A stretch of 64,000 bases of DNA from Anaerolinea sp. Lineage in GTDB: Bacteria > Chloroflexota > Anaerolineae > Anaerolineales > Anaerolineaceae. The notes under the pieces are model-generated. The model ran no database searches. It was not told the DNA's origin and saw only the letters and a program-made list of their open reading frames with translations. Below, one piece after another: positions 8,196-17,900 of this stretch. The position numbers and the translations under genes are program-made. The stretch is taken from the NCBI GenBank assembly GCA_029975055.1, contig JARKPU010000077.1:62001-126000 (forward strand). Direction: 5' to 3'. Within the stretch, counting starts at the first letter, position 1; each line of letters opens with the position of its first letter.

Positions 8196-8879
8196 ATGAA
8201 CCTCACCGTCATCATCCCCGTTTACAATGAAATAAAAACCATCGGCGAGATTCTGCGCCGGGTGAAGGCGATTGGCGTCGCCGGCGAGATCATCATCGTC
8301 GATGACGGCTCTACCGATGGCACGCGAGATTTTCTCAAGACCCTCGAAGGCGACCCCACGGTGCGCGTGCTGCTTCACGAGCGCAACCAGGGCAAAGGCG
8401 CGGCGGTGCGCACGGGCATCCAGGCCGCAACCGGCGATTGGTTGATCGTTCAGGACGCCGACCTGGAATATGATCCGCGCGATATTCCGGCGCTGCTCGT
8501 GCCGGTGGAAGAGGGCATCGCCGAGGTGGTCTTCGGCTCGCGCTTCCTGGGCGGTGCGCGCCGCCCGATCCTCTTCTGGAACATGGTGGCGAACCGCATC
8601 CTCACCTTTCTGACGAACATCCTCTATAACAACATCCTCACCGACATGGAAACGGGCTACAAGCTCTTCCCGCGCAAAATGGCTTTGGATATGCCGCTGC
8701 ACGCCCGCGGGTTTGAGTTCGAGCCCGAGTTCACCGCCAAGCTGCTCAAACGCCGCGCGCGCATCTTCGAAGTGCCCATCCGCTTCAACCCGCGCGAATA
8801 TTCCGAGGGCAAGAAGATCAAGATGAAAGATGCCTTCGTGGCCGTCTGGTCGCTGCTCAAATACCGGTTTGTGGATTAA
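8196..8879 (+). CDS. Family 2 glycosyltransferase (dolichol-phosphate mannosyltransferase-like)
   Basis: A 227-residue GT-A enzyme: 'TVIIPVYNEIKTIGEILRRV' at the N-terminus, nucleotide-binding 'IIIVDDGSTDGT', 'NQGKGAAVRTGI', and the metal-binding DxD in 'VQDADLEYDP'. The later 'DMETGYKLFPR' and 'EFEPEFTAKLLKR' are typical of DPM1-like and polyprenyl-phosphate glycosyltransferases. It has no membrane helix and probably transfers a sugar from a nucleotide donor to a lipid or polyprenyl carrier at the inner face of the membrane. The start at 8196 is set by the TATAAT that ends 7 nt upstream. A terminator hairpin follows. Confidence 0.88.
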   Translation: MNLTVIIPVYNEIKTIGEILRRVKAIGVAGEIIIVDDGSTDGTRDFLKTLEGDPTVRVLLHERNQGKGAAVRTGIQAATGDWLIVQDADLEYDPRDIPALLVPVEEGIAEVVFGSRFLGGARRPILFWNMVANRILTFLTNILYNNILTDMETGYKLFPRKMALDMPLHARGFEFEPEFTAKLLKRRARIFEVPIRFNPREYSEGKKIKMKDAFVAVWSLLKYRFVD

Positions 8880-8907
8880 GAATGCGCCAGCGGAGCAAGT
8901 CAAATCA

Positions 8908-8938
8908 AAAAGGTTCGGCAAGAAGCGCCGAACCTTTT
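8908..8938 (+). terminator. Rho-independent terminator after GT2 gene
   Basis: A 12-bp stem (AAAAGGTTCGGC / GCCGAACCTTTT) with a 7-nt loop and T-rich 3' side. Confidence 0.8.
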
Positions 8939-8978
8939 GATTATCCGCCCCGCATCTGTTGAGAGGGTCGTGCATGTC

Positions 8979-9022
8979 TTTATCTATCCATTGTGGGGCT
9001 TGCCCCACAATGGATAGATAAA
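8979..9022. repeat. Dispersed palindrome, copy R1
   Basis: A perfect 21-bp inverted repeat with a 2-nt loop and the core TTGTGGGGC-tt-GCCCCACAA. Two related copies lie at 52241-52284 and 56292-56333. R1 and R2 also share the flank TGAMACWCTATC on the right. R1 lies between two convergent units. Confidence 0.75.
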
Positions 9023-9076
9023 CTGAAACACTATCCTTGAAAGCTGGCAGGGCAAGGGGTTCTCAGCCGCGCGCGC

Positions 9077-10777
9077 TCAACCCGCCTCTTCGGACGCCTG
9101 AAGATCGCGCACGTTGAGCTGCACGTTCACCTGCCCGTTGAACAGGTTGCGCTCGAACTGGTAGAGGATATCCACCTTCGCGGGCATATCGGCCGCCCAA
9201 TGCCCCTGGCGGAAGGCGATGGCATCCCACGTCACCCAGCCGTCGGTCAGGGTCAGCTTGAGGTGCGCGCCATCGGCCCCCACCGTGCGCGCCTTCGAAA
9301 CGCGCACCCCGCGCGAGACGAAAGCCGCCTCGGGGTTATCCTGCCCGGTCGGCTGGAGCATATCCAGAAACCGCAGCAGATCGGGGTGGAGCCTGTTGAG
9401 CGGGATTTCCGCATCCGCGCGCATCACCGGGGCGAGTTCCCTCCCGCCCAGCTCGCGGCGGGCAATCTCGGCCAGCCGCGAGGTCAATTCGGGCAGGTTC
9501 TCGTTGCGCACGGTAAAGCCCGCCGCCACGGCATGCCCGCCGTGGCGCTCGAGCAGCTCGCGGCATTCATCGAGCGCGCGCGTGATGTGAAACTCAGGGA
9601 TAGAGCGGCAGGAAGCGCGCGTGTATTCTGCGTCGGTACACCCCACCACCGCCGGGCGGTAGAAGCTATCCACCAGGCGCGAGGCCGCCAGCCCGACCAC
9701 GCCCGCGTTGAACTCCGGTGAGAAGGCGAAGATCATCTCTTCGATCCCCGATTCCAGGCTCATGGCGGCGGCCTGTTCTTGAATCTGGCGGGTGAGCGCC
9801 TGGCGCTCGCGGTTTTGTGAATCCAGCTTCTGGGCCAGGGCGCCTGCGCGGATGGGGTCTTTTTCCATCAACAGGTTGAGGGCCGCCTCCGCCGATTCGA
9901 GCCTGCCCGCTGCGTTCAGGCGCGGGCCGAGCATGAAGCCCACATCGCCGGCAGTGAGCATTGGCAGCTTGACCCCAGCCGCCCCCGCCAGCGAGGCGAC
10001 GCCCTGCCGCCGGCCCTTACGCAGCAGCTCCAGCCCCTGGCGCACCAGGCGGCGGTTCTCACCGCGCAAAGGGACGATATCGGAGATCGTCCCCAGCGCC
10101 ACCAGGTCGAGCCAATCATCGGCGCGGCAGCCCGCCTCGGGGAGAGCGTCACAAATGCCCTGGGCAATCTTGTAGGCCAGCCCCACGCCTGCCAGGTCTT
10201 TATCGGGGTAGTCATCACCGGCCTGCTTGGGGCAGATCACCGCCACCGCGGCGGGGAGCTCGTGCCCGGGGTGGTGGTGGTCGCTGATGATCATATCCAG
10301 CCCCAGCTCGCGGGCATGCTCGGCCTCTTTGGGCGAGCGGATCCCGCAATCCACCGTCACCACCAGCTCGACGCCCTCGGCTGCGAGGGTATCGAGCGCC
10401 TCGTTGTTCAGGCCATAACCTTCCTCGAAGCGGTTCGGGATGTAAGGCCGCACCTGAGCGCCCAGGCAGCCCAGCACTTCGCTCAACAGCGCCGTCGCGC
10501 TGACCCCATCCACGTCGTAGTCGCCGTACACGGCAATCATTTCCTGGTGGCTGATCGCCCACTTCAGGCGTTCCACCGCTTGCGGAAGGCCCAACAGCTC
10601 CTCCGCAGCCGAGGGTTCCGGATCGGGGTGCAGGTAAGCATGCGCCGAGGGGGCATCGAGAATGCCCCGCGCAAACAAAACCTGGCGGAAAACCGGCGGA
10701 AATTCGGCCAGCGCATCCTCGATGCTTTCCGGGATGGGCGGAGCCACCAGCCAGCGCTTCTTCTGTGGAAAGATCAT
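9077..10777 (-). CDS. recJ: Single-stranded-DNA-specific exonuclease RecJ
   Basis: The 566-residue protein has the DHH-phosphoesterase motifs: I 'YGDYDVDGVSA', II 'TVDCGI', III 'SDHHHPG', plus the DHHA1 signature 'GGHAVAAGF' and a C-terminal OB-like domain. RecJ is the 5'-3' ssDNA exonuclease of recombination and mismatch/base-excision repair, and works in the cytoplasm with two Mn/Mg ions. The length matches bacterial RecJ. It starts 6 nt after the alr stop and is probably co-transcribed with alr. Confidence 0.93.
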   Translation of the reverse strand: MIFPQKKRWLVAPPIPESIEDALAEFPPVFRQVLFARGILDAPSAHAYLHPDPEPSAAEELLGLPQAVERLKWAISHQEMIAVYGDYDVDGVSATALLSEVLGCLGAQVRPYIPNRFEEGYGLNNEALDTLAAEGVELVVTVDCGIRSPKEAEHARELGLDMIISDHHHPGHELPAAVAVICPKQAGDDYPDKDLAGVGLAYKIAQGICDALPEAGCRADDWLDLVALGTISDIVPLRGENRRLVRQGLELLRKGRRQGVASLAGAAGVKLPMLTAGDVGFMLGPRLNAAGRLESAEAALNLLMEKDPIRAGALAQKLDSQNRERQALTRQIQEQAAAMSLESGIEEMIFAFSPEFNAGVVGLAASRLVDSFYRPAVVGCTDAEYTRASCRSIPEFHITRALDECRELLERHGGHAVAAGFTVRNENLPELTSRLAEIARRELGGRELAPVMRADAEIPLNRLHPDLLRFLDMLQPTGQDNPEAAFVSRGVRVSKARTVGADGAHLKLTLTDGWVTWDAIAFRQGHWAADMPAKVDILYQFERNLFNGQVNVQLNVRDLQASEEAG

Positions 10778-10783
10778 ATCATC

Positions 10784-11893
10784 TCACCGGTAGACGCGCG
10801 GGACGCGCGCGCCCAGGCCGCAGACGACCTCGTAGTCGATCGTTTCCCAGCGGCGGGCAACCTCTTCGGCGGTGATCGATTCACTGCCCTGTTGGCCGAT
10901 CAACACCACCTCATCGCCAATCTGCGCCTCCGGCACGCCGTCGAGCTGGAGCATGCATTGATCCATGCACACCCCGCCCACCACGTTCACGCGCTTTCCA
11001 CGCACCAGCGCCTGGTTGCCGGGCCGGCGGCGGAACCCATCGGCATAGCCCACCGTGACCACCCCAATGCGCTCCTCGCGTGAGGTGAAGTACTTGAAGT
11101 TATAGCCAATGCCGTGCCCCGGCGGAAGCATCTTCACCGAAGCCAGGCGGGCTTTCCAGCTCAATGCCGGGCGGAAGTCGGGCGGCAGCGGGCTTGTCTC
11201 GGAGGGCTGCAGACCGAAGACGGCAATCCCCGGCCGCACCAGGTTATAGCGCGCCTGCGGGAAGTTCAAGGTTCCGGCCGAGTTGGCCGCGTGGATGTAC
11301 TGCGGGCGCAGCCCGGCAGCATCCAGCCCGGCCAGCAGCGCCTCGAAGCGGGCCAACTGGCTCAACGTGGTCGGCTTGTGCGGCTCGTCGGCCTCGGCCA
11401 GGTGGGTGAACACGCCTTCCACCTGCAGGCCGGGCTGCCCGCCAAGCCAGCGCACGAACTCCACGCCGTCCTGCGGGCTGTGGCCCAGGCGGCCCATGCC
11501 GGTGTCGAATTTGGCGTGCACAAAAAGCGGCTGCCCGGCCTGCCCGGCGCAGCGCGAATAGGCCTGGGCCACCTCGCGCTCATAAACGGCCAGGCGCACC
11601 CCCGCCGCGGCGGCTTCGGCGGCCCGTTCCGGCTCGGTGTAGCCCAACACGATCGGCCGCGCATGCAGGCCTTCGCGCACCAGCGCCAGGGCCTCATCGA
11701 TGCGCGCCACGCCCAGCCAGGTCGCGCCGGCTTCCACGGCGGCGCGGCTGGCATCCACCAGCCCGTGGCCGTAGGCATTCGCCTTCACCACGGCCATCAC
11801 CTCCACGCCGCTGATCTCGCGCAGCCGGCGAACGTTATGTCGGATCGCCCCCAGGTCCACCTCGATCCAGTTGGTTTGTCCGTTGGAATGCAT
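10784..11893 (-). CDS. alr: Alanine racemase
   Basis: The 369-residue enzyme has PLP lysine K37 in 'VVKANAYGHG', 'AKFDTGMGRLG', and the C-terminal 'GIGYNFKYFTSREERIGVV' and 'GVCMDQCMLQLD' with the catalytic Tyr region. It makes D-alanine from L-alanine for peptidoglycan. I chose the ATG at 11893 because a TATAAT ends 7 nt upstream and the fold starts with 'NWIEVDLGAIRHNVRRL'. A much longer frame continues upstream on the same strand, antisense to tgt, but is not protein-like. It is divergent from tgt and upstream of recJ. Confidence 0.93.
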   Translation of the reverse strand: MHSNGQTNWIEVDLGAIRHNVRRLREISGVEVMAVVKANAYGHGLVDASRAAVEAGATWLGVARIDEALALVREGLHARPIVLGYTEPERAAEAAAAGVRLAVYEREVAQAYSRCAGQAGQPLFVHAKFDTGMGRLGHSPQDGVEFVRWLGGQPGLQVEGVFTHLAEADEPHKPTTLSQLARFEALLAGLDAAGLRPQYIHAANSAGTLNFPQARYNLVRPGIAVFGLQPSETSPLPPDFRPALSWKARLASVKMLPPGHGIGYNFKYFTSREERIGVVTVGYADGFRRRPGNQALVRGKRVNVVGGVCMDQCMLQLDGVPEAQIGDEVVLIGQQGSESITAEEVARRWETIDYEVVCGLGARVPRVYR

Positions 11894-11900
11894 GCGCGGA

Positions 11901-11906
11901 ATTATA
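11901..11906 (-). promoter_or_regulatory. -10 box of alr (leaderless)
   Basis: Perfect TATAAT on the minus strand, 7 nt before the alr ATG. No Shine-Dalgarno sequence is possible in that space. Confidence 0.6.
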
Positions 11907-11942
11907 CATTGGAATTTCCAGGCAAGGCGCTCAAAAGCAAAG

Positions 11943-11948
11943 TATAAT
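11943..11948 (+). promoter_or_regulatory. -10 box of tgt (leaderless)
   Basis: Perfect TATAAT, 8 nt before the tgt ATG. The alr and tgt -10 boxes are divergent and only 36 bp apart. Confidence 0.6.
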
Positions 11949-11956
11949 CTTCCCTC

Positions 11957-13075
11957 ATGCCCCAGTTTACCTTCGACATCGCGGCCGCCGATGGCAGCGC
12001 CCGCGCGGGCACCTTTCACACCCCGCACGGGCCCATCGCCACGCCCATCTTCGCCCCGGTCGGCACGCAGGCCACCGTCAAGGCCGTCACCCCGGCGCAG
12101 CTGGCCGAACTGGATGCCTCGCTGGTGCTCTCCAACACCTATCACCTCTATCTGCGCCCCGGCGCCGACCTGGTGGCCGAAATGGGCGGTTTGCACCGCT
12201 TCATGCAGTGGCCGCGCCCCATGCTGACCGATTCCGGCGGCTTTCAGGTCTTCTCGCTGGCCGAGATGCGCAAAATCGACGAAGATGGCGTGACGTTCAA
12301 GAGCCACATTGACGGCTCGACGCACCGCTTTACCCCCGAAGTATCCATCCGGGTGCAAGAACAGCTCGGGGCCGATATCATCATGGCTTTCGACGAATGC
12401 GCCCCGCCTTATGACCGGGCCTATAACGAGCACGCTGTGGCGCGCACGCATGCCTGGGCCGAGCGCTGCCTGAAGGCCCAAACCCGCCCCGACCAGGCCC
12501 TTTTTGGCATCGTCCAGGGCGGGGTCTTCCGCGACCTGCGCGAGCAATCGGCCGCGTTCATCGCTTCGCTGGGCTTCCCGGGGCACGCCATCGGGGGGCT
12601 TTCGGTCGGCGAGACGAAAGCCGAAATGCACGCCATGCTGGAAGTGGTCAACGCAGTTCTGCCCGCCGAAAAGCCGCGTTACCTGATGGGCGTCGGCTCG
12701 CCAGAAGACCTGATCAACGGCATCGCCCGCGGGGTGGATATCTTCGACTGCGTCCTGCCCACCCGGCTGGCCCGCCACGCCTCGGCCATGACGCGCACCG
12801 GCAGGCTCAACTTGATGAACGCCGCCTTCGCGCGCGACGACTGCCCGATCGAGCCGGGCTGCGCCTGCTACACCTGCCGGACGTTCACGCGCGCTTATCT
12901 GCGCCACCTGATCGTCGCCAAAGAGATGCTCGCCTCGACGCTCATCTCGATTCACAACATCCACATGCTGCTGCAACTGGTGCGCGATGCGCGCCAGGCC
13001 ATCCTCCAGGGGTGCTTCGCCGATTTCGCAGACAGCTTTCTTGCATCCTACAGGCCGCGCGGCAAGCACGCCTGA
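11957..13075 (+). CDS. tgt: tRNA-guanine transglycosylase (queuosine pathway)
   Basis: The 372-residue enzyme has 'LTDSGGFQVFSL' (substrate-binding Asp), 'DECAPPYD', 'GGLSVGE', 'YLMGVGSPEDLINGIARGVD' with the nucleophilic Asp of 'DIFDCVLPTRLARH', and the zinc site 'CACYTC...H' near the C-terminus. It exchanges G34 for preQ1 in GUN-anticodon tRNAs. Its own promoter predicts a leaderless transcript. uppP follows 23 nt downstream. Confidence 0.95.
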   Translation: MPQFTFDIAAADGSARAGTFHTPHGPIATPIFAPVGTQATVKAVTPAQLAELDASLVLSNTYHLYLRPGADLVAEMGGLHRFMQWPRPMLTDSGGFQVFSLAEMRKIDEDGVTFKSHIDGSTHRFTPEVSIRVQEQLGADIIMAFDECAPPYDRAYNEHAVARTHAWAERCLKAQTRPDQALFGIVQGGVFRDLREQSAAFIASLGFPGHAIGGLSVGETKAEMHAMLEVVNAVLPAEKPRYLMGVGSPEDLINGIARGVDIFDCVLPTRLARHASAMTRTGRLNLMNAAFARDDCPIEPGCACYTCRTFTRAYLRHLIVAKEMLASTLISIHNIHMLLQLVRDARQAILQGCFADFADSFLASYRPRGKHA

Positions 13076-13098
13076 CCTTTTCACACCATAGGAGCCAT

Positions 13099-13920
13099 AT
13101 GACTCTCATTCAGGCGATCATCCTCGGCATCATCCAGGGCCTGACCGAATTTCTGCCGATCTCGAGCTCGGCGCATCTCGTCATCGCCCCCTACCTCTTT
13201 GGCTGGCAGATCAGCCCATCGGTGGCCTTCACCTTCGACGTGCTCGTCCAGGATGGCACGCTGGTGGCGGTGATCATCTACTTCTGGAAAGACCTGTGGA
13301 GCATCATCCGCGCATTCATCGGCGGGCTGGTGCAGGGCAAGCCCTTTGCCGACCCGCAGGCCCGCCTGGGGTGGTATCTGCTCCTGGCGAGCGTCCCGGC
13401 CGGCGTCTTCGGGCTGCTCGTCAAGCCCCAGGTGGAAGCCGCTTTCGGCTCGGTGGCAGCCACGGCGGCATTTCTGCTCGTCACCACGGCGCTGCTGCTG
13501 GCCGCCGAGTTGATCGGCAGGCGCTCGCGCAGCATCGAATCCCTCAACTGGCTCGACGCCCTGGTGATGGGGGTCTTCCAGGCATTGTCGATCTTCCCCG
13601 GCGTCTCCCGCTCCGGCTCGACCATCACCGGCGGGATGCTGCGCCACCTCGACCGGCGCTCCGCGGCGCGCTTCTCCTTCCTCATGTCGGTGCCGATTAT
13701 GCTGGCGGCCGGCGGCCTGGAGACGGTGGACGCCCTGCGCACCCCTGGGATGGCTGCCTGGCTGCCCCTGGTTGGGGCCGGTTTCATCGCGGCCGCCGTG
13801 GTAGGCTACCTGGCCATTCACTGGCTGCTGGGCTTCCTCCAAAAAGGCTCGCTGGTGCTCTTCGCGGTCTATTGCGCCGTCCTCGGCGGCGTGACGTTGA
13901 TTCTCACCGCGATAAGGTAA
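13099..13920 (+). CDS. uppP: Undecaprenyl-diphosphate phosphatase
   Basis: A 273-residue polytopic membrane protein with the two BacA/UppP motifs 'GLTEFLPISSSAHL' and 'PGVSRSGSTI', and about eight hydrophobic segments. It recycles undecaprenyl pyrophosphate to the monophosphate for cell-wall synthesis. The start at 13099 has the ribosome site AGGAG 5 nt upstream; a longer in-frame start at 13012 inside tgt is unlikely. It is probably co-transcribed with tgt. The stop codon forms part of the next gene's -10 box. Confidence 0.95.
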   Translation: MTLIQAIILGIIQGLTEFLPISSSAHLVIAPYLFGWQISPSVAFTFDVLVQDGTLVAVIIYFWKDLWSIIRAFIGGLVQGKPFADPQARLGWYLLLASVPAGVFGLLVKPQVEAAFGSVAATAAFLLVTTALLLAAELIGRRSRSIESLNWLDALVMGVFQALSIFPGVSRSGSTITGGMLRHLDRRSAARFSFLMSVPIMLAAGGLETVDALRTPGMAAWLPLVGAGFIAAAVVGYLAIHWLLGFLQKGSLVLFAVYCAVLGGVTLILTAIR

Positions 13921-13923
13921 AAT
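13918..13923 (+). promoter_or_regulatory. -10 box of lipoprotein gene
   Basis: TAAAAT, 7 nt before the ATG at 13931. It includes the TAA stop codon of uppP. Confidence 0.45.
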
Positions 13924-13930
13924 TCACCCC

Positions 13931-14680
13931 ATGCAAGCGTTCAACCTGCGCCGGAGCGCCCTGCGGCTGCTCCTGCCGGCTCTGGCGTGGATTTTCTGCG
14001 CCTGCGCCCCTGCGCCTGTGCCTGCAGACGCGCCGCCGACGGCCTGGCTGCGCGTGCAGGTATCTCCGGCACTCATGGTCTTCTCCGGAACCTTCTCGGC
14101 CTGCACCCCTGAGGGCGTGGGGCTGGCCATCCAGCAGGCGCCCGGCGCGGCCTTTGCGCCGGAGCAGGCCGACCTCACCCTCGCCTGGGGAGATAACCCG
14201 GCAGCTCAGCCGGGCTACGCCGCCGAGCTGGCCCGCGAAGAGCTGGTGCTCGTTGCCAATCCGGCGAACCCGGTCCAATCGCTCGAGCTTTCCGCGCTGC
14301 AAGCGGCCTATTCCGGCCAACTGACCGCATTCGATTGGGATTACCTCGGCCAGGCGCCCCTGCCGCTCGTGTTGTATCTTTACCCCCGGGGCAGCGGCCT
14401 GCAAACCATCCTCGACCCAACCCTTTTCCCTGAAGGCCCTGCCCCCGCCCGCGAGGTGGTGACGGCCCCCGCCCCGGCCGAAATGCGCCAGTCGGTCGCC
14501 GCCGAGCCGGGCGCGCTGGGGTTCCTCCCCCGCCGCTGGGTCGATTCGAGCGTCAAGACGGTGAGGGTAGCGGGCCTGCCCTCCGGCGCGTGGGAGCGGC
14601 CCATCCTGGCTTTAAGCAGCGTCGAGCCGCAAGGCCCGGCGCGCGATTGGCTGCTATGCGTGCAGGCCGGGATGCAATAG
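13931..14680 (+). CDS. PstS-like periplasmic-binding lipoprotein
   Basis: The 249-residue protein has a lipoprotein-like signal peptide (hydrophobic ~10-22, then Cys 23/25), followed by a shortened solute-binding fold. 'ELVLVANPANPVQSLELSAL' followed by 'AYSGQLTAFDW' matches the PstS-type hinge ('vvvNpdNPv.sLt..ql..iFsG...W'). The family binds phosphate or related anions outside the membrane. No permease or ATPase genes are adjacent, so the ligand and purpose are uncertain. The transcript is predicted to be leaderless. Confidence 0.65.
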   Translation: MQAFNLRRSALRLLLPALAWIFCACAPAPVPADAPPTAWLRVQVSPALMVFSGTFSACTPEGVGLAIQQAPGAAFAPEQADLTLAWGDNPAAQPGYAAELAREELVLVANPANPVQSLELSALQAAYSGQLTAFDWDYLGQAPLPLVLYLYPRGSGLQTILDPTLFPEGPAPAREVVTAPAPAEMRQSVAAEPGALGFLPRRWVDSSVKTVRVAGLPSGAWERPILALSSVEPQGPARDWLLCVQAGMQ

Positions 14681-14681
14681 C

Positions 14682-14900
14682 ATGGGAGTGAAGGTGATCG
14701 TGCGCCAGGAAGAACACGAGCTGCCTGCGCCCATCCGCACGGGCGATGCATTGCGCGCCCTCAACCTGCCTCCCGAACTCTACCTGGTCGTGCGGGCAGG
14801 AGAGCTGATTGGCGAAGATGAAGTGCTGCAAGAAGGAGAGACCATCCGGCTGGTGGGGGTCATCTCCGGCGGAGGTCTCAGCGCAGCAGGCGCGCGTTGA
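14682..14900 (+). CDS. ThiS/MoaD-like beta-grasp protein with C-terminal extension
   Basis: The 72-residue protein has the small beta-grasp fold pattern ('VKVIVRQEEHELP', 'LRALNLPPELYLVVRAGELI', 'DEVLQEGETIRLVGVISGG'). Sulfur carriers such as ThiS, MoaD and TtuB end in Gly-Gly. Here the 'VISGG' is followed by eight more residues, GLSAAGAR, before the stop. It starts 1 nt after the previous gene's stop, and its last 23 bp overlap the convergent glnE-like gene. It is either a carrier that needs processing or one that has lost the exposed tail. Confidence 0.7.
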   Translation: MGVKVIVRQEEHELPAPIRTGDALRALNLPPELYLVVRAGELIGEDEVLQEGETIRLVGVISGGGLSAAGAR

Positions 14901-17900
14901 TTTCGCGCACATCCTCGGTATATCGTTCCAGTTCAGAACGCAGTTTCGATGGATCGTCCAGCCGCACCCGGCGGGCCAGGTAGGCATATTCTTCGCTGTT
15001 TTCCGGCGGCACGGTGATATCTCTGGCGTTCCCGCGCACCACCCGCAGCGCATCGATCAACCAGCGCAAAAAGGTATGGGCCTTGCGCAGGCGGGTGTAG
15101 TCCTCCTCCGAGAGGATCCCTGCGCGCGCCAGGGCAGCCATGGCTTCGCGGGTGTTGGTCTGGCGAAGTTCAGGCAACTTGTGCCCATAGGATATTTGCA
15201 GGCCCTGCACCAGGTATTCCACATCCACCAGCCCGCCCTGGCTGTACTTGAGGTTGATCGTCCCCCCGCGCACCAGGTGGCGCAGCTGCCGCTCGCGCAT
15301 GGCCCGCATGGCGGTGACGTCAAAGCCTTCACCCGTGTACACAAATTCATCGCGCAGCGCGGCAATGCTGGCCCCCAGGGCCTCATCCCCAGCCACGGGC
15401 CGCAATTTGACCAGCGCCTGGCGTTCGTAGGCCCAGGCCGGCCCGCCCGGAGCGAAGTACCTCCGGAACGAGTCCATCGAGACGGAAAGACTCCCCGCTT
15501 TGCCATACGGGCGCAGCTGCAAATCCACCTCAAAAATGCCTTCGCGCCTGGCGCGCATGGCTGCCACAAAGGATTCGACCAGCTTTTCATAGAACTCGGC
15601 GGCGGTGATGCCGCTCGAGCCGGTGGTGCGCCCGTTGCCCTCATAGATGAACATCAGCTCGATATCGGAGGCAAAGCCCAGCTCGTAGCCGCCGAACTTG
15701 CCCAGCGCGACGACGCTCATCTGGCAGGGGCTCTCATCTTCTTTCAGCGGCGTGCCGTAGAGCAGGCGCAGGTCTTCGTGGCACAGGTGGAAGGTGGCGT
15801 TGGCCACCACTTCGGCCAGGTCGGTCAGTTCGGCGGCGAAATCCCAAAACTCGTGGGTGTGGCCAAGGATGTGGCGCATATCGATGCGGAACATCTCGCG
15901 GTCTCGCCAGGCGTTCAGGGTTTCGATCCACGGAGCATTTTCGTTCGGTTCCTGCGGCCCGGCGTGCACCCTGGCAAGCTGCACGGCCAGCTCGGCCTGC
16001 AGCTGCGCGCGCGACTTGGCCGTTTCGAGCGCGTCCATATCCGTCACCACCGGGAAGAGGTTGGCATACTGCATGCGCAGGAAATCGTCCCACAGAAAGT
16101 CGCTCACCCCCAGCACGCGCGCAAGTGCCTGGAGCACTTCCGGCTTCTGCACCGAGGTGAGCTCGTTGGGCCAATCGGGGCGGCGGAAGAGCTGGTCGAT
16201 AAAATCGCGGAAGTGCACCAGCGCCCCTTCCGGGTTCGGCGAGAAGGGCAGCAGATGCGTGAAGTGTTTGATCAGCACCGTCGCCGCGCGCAGCTCGCGC
16301 TGCTTGCGCTCATCGGTGATCTTGCGCCCGTTGGCGTCACTGACGAACAGCGCATCCTGCACCCGGCTGCCCACCGTGTCGATCACCACCCGGTCGATGT
16401 ACACCCGGCTGATAGAAAGCGCGTTGGTCAGTTCATACAGGAAGCCAACCGTATCTTGCCCGGCGATGCGCAGAATAGTGTGGTGGTCGCTGGCATCGTT
16501 ATCGATCTCGATTTCGATCGGGTACAGCGCCGGCACAAGCGCCACGCCTGCCTTGTGCTCGCGCTCCTGGAGGGAATGCGCCACCCGGCGGGTTAGATCG
16601 CCCTGCACATCGCTCCGCCGGCCAGCGCGCGTCATGCGCTGGTAGGCGGCCAGGTCGGCGGCATAGCGTGGCCAGGGGTCCTCGCCTTTGGGGGCTTCGA
16701 GCAACTGCACGTGGAACACATCCACGATCTTGCGGCGCGTATCCTGCCGCTCGGCGCGCGAAGTCTCGCCGCTGACGGGCACGTAGGTGAACACCTCGCC
16801 GGAAAGGATGTTCATCCCGTAAACGAACATCAAGCCGGTGATCACCGAAAGCTCGCCCGGGTAATCGAACGCCACCACGGTCACCCGCCAGGAACCGTCG
16901 GGCTGCGGGGCGGCCTCCACCTCCACGGGGTTATCGTCATTCAAGCGCGAAGCCATGGCCGCGTGGAGGGCAATTTCTTCGGGCGAATAGACTTCGGAAT
17001 AGGATGGCGACATGCGGTCCAGGTGGCGGTGCACCTGCAGCGGGTCGCTCGCGCCGCCGCCAGGGTCCTTCTCGGGCATCGGTTTGATCATTGCGCCTCC
17101 CACATAACGCAGGTAAACCGCGCGGATCGCCGCGCAGTGCTGCTCGTATCGCTCGATGAAACGCCTTCCGGGGTCTGCACCGCTGAACCCCAGGCGCTGA
17201 GCCAGGGCTGCCAGAGCCGCCGGGTCTTGCGGCAGGCTGTGAGTCTGGCGGTAGTCCATCATTTGCAGGTAGTGCTCGATGGTGCGCAGGAAGATATAGC
17301 CTTCCGAAAGCACGCGGTGCTCATCCAGCTGGATCAGCTCCGCCGCCGCCAGGCGCAGCAGCGCATCCAGCGTGTTGGGGGTGAGGATTTCCGGCTGGGC
17401 GCTGCCATAGGCGAGCTGGAGAAACTGCGTGGTGAACTCCACGTCGCGGATCGAGCCTTCGCCCAGCTTCACCTCGCCCCAGGCGCGGCCGTTCTGGCGG
17501 AGCTGCGCCTCGGTGCGCTGCTTCATCCCCCGCACCGAAGCCTGAAGCTCATCATATGTGAGCGAAAGGATCAGCGGGCCGGCTCGCTCGAGGAGTTCCT
17601 GGCCGGCAGCGCGGTCTCCGGCAATGATGCGCGCTTTGAGCAGCGCCTGCTTCTCCCATGGGAGGGCGCTCTTTCCAACGTAAGCAGCGAACCCGGAGAC
17701 GGTCGAAACCAGCGGTCCAACGCGCCCCCAGGGACGCAGGCGCATATCGACGCGGTAGAGGAAACCTTCGCCGGTGGCCCTCGCCAGTGCCTCGATCAAC
17801 TTCTCGCCGGTGCGCTGCGCCGCCGCAGGGTCGCCCTGGGTGATGAAGAGCAGGTCGATATCGGAAGAATAATTGAGCTCGCGCCCGCCCAGCTTGCCCA

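Noticed and set aside
10784..13084. A 766-codon frame that extends alr upstream across tgt
   Set aside because: The first ~400 residues are antisense to tgt and not protein-like. The alr fold starts at 11893, directly after a TATAAT.
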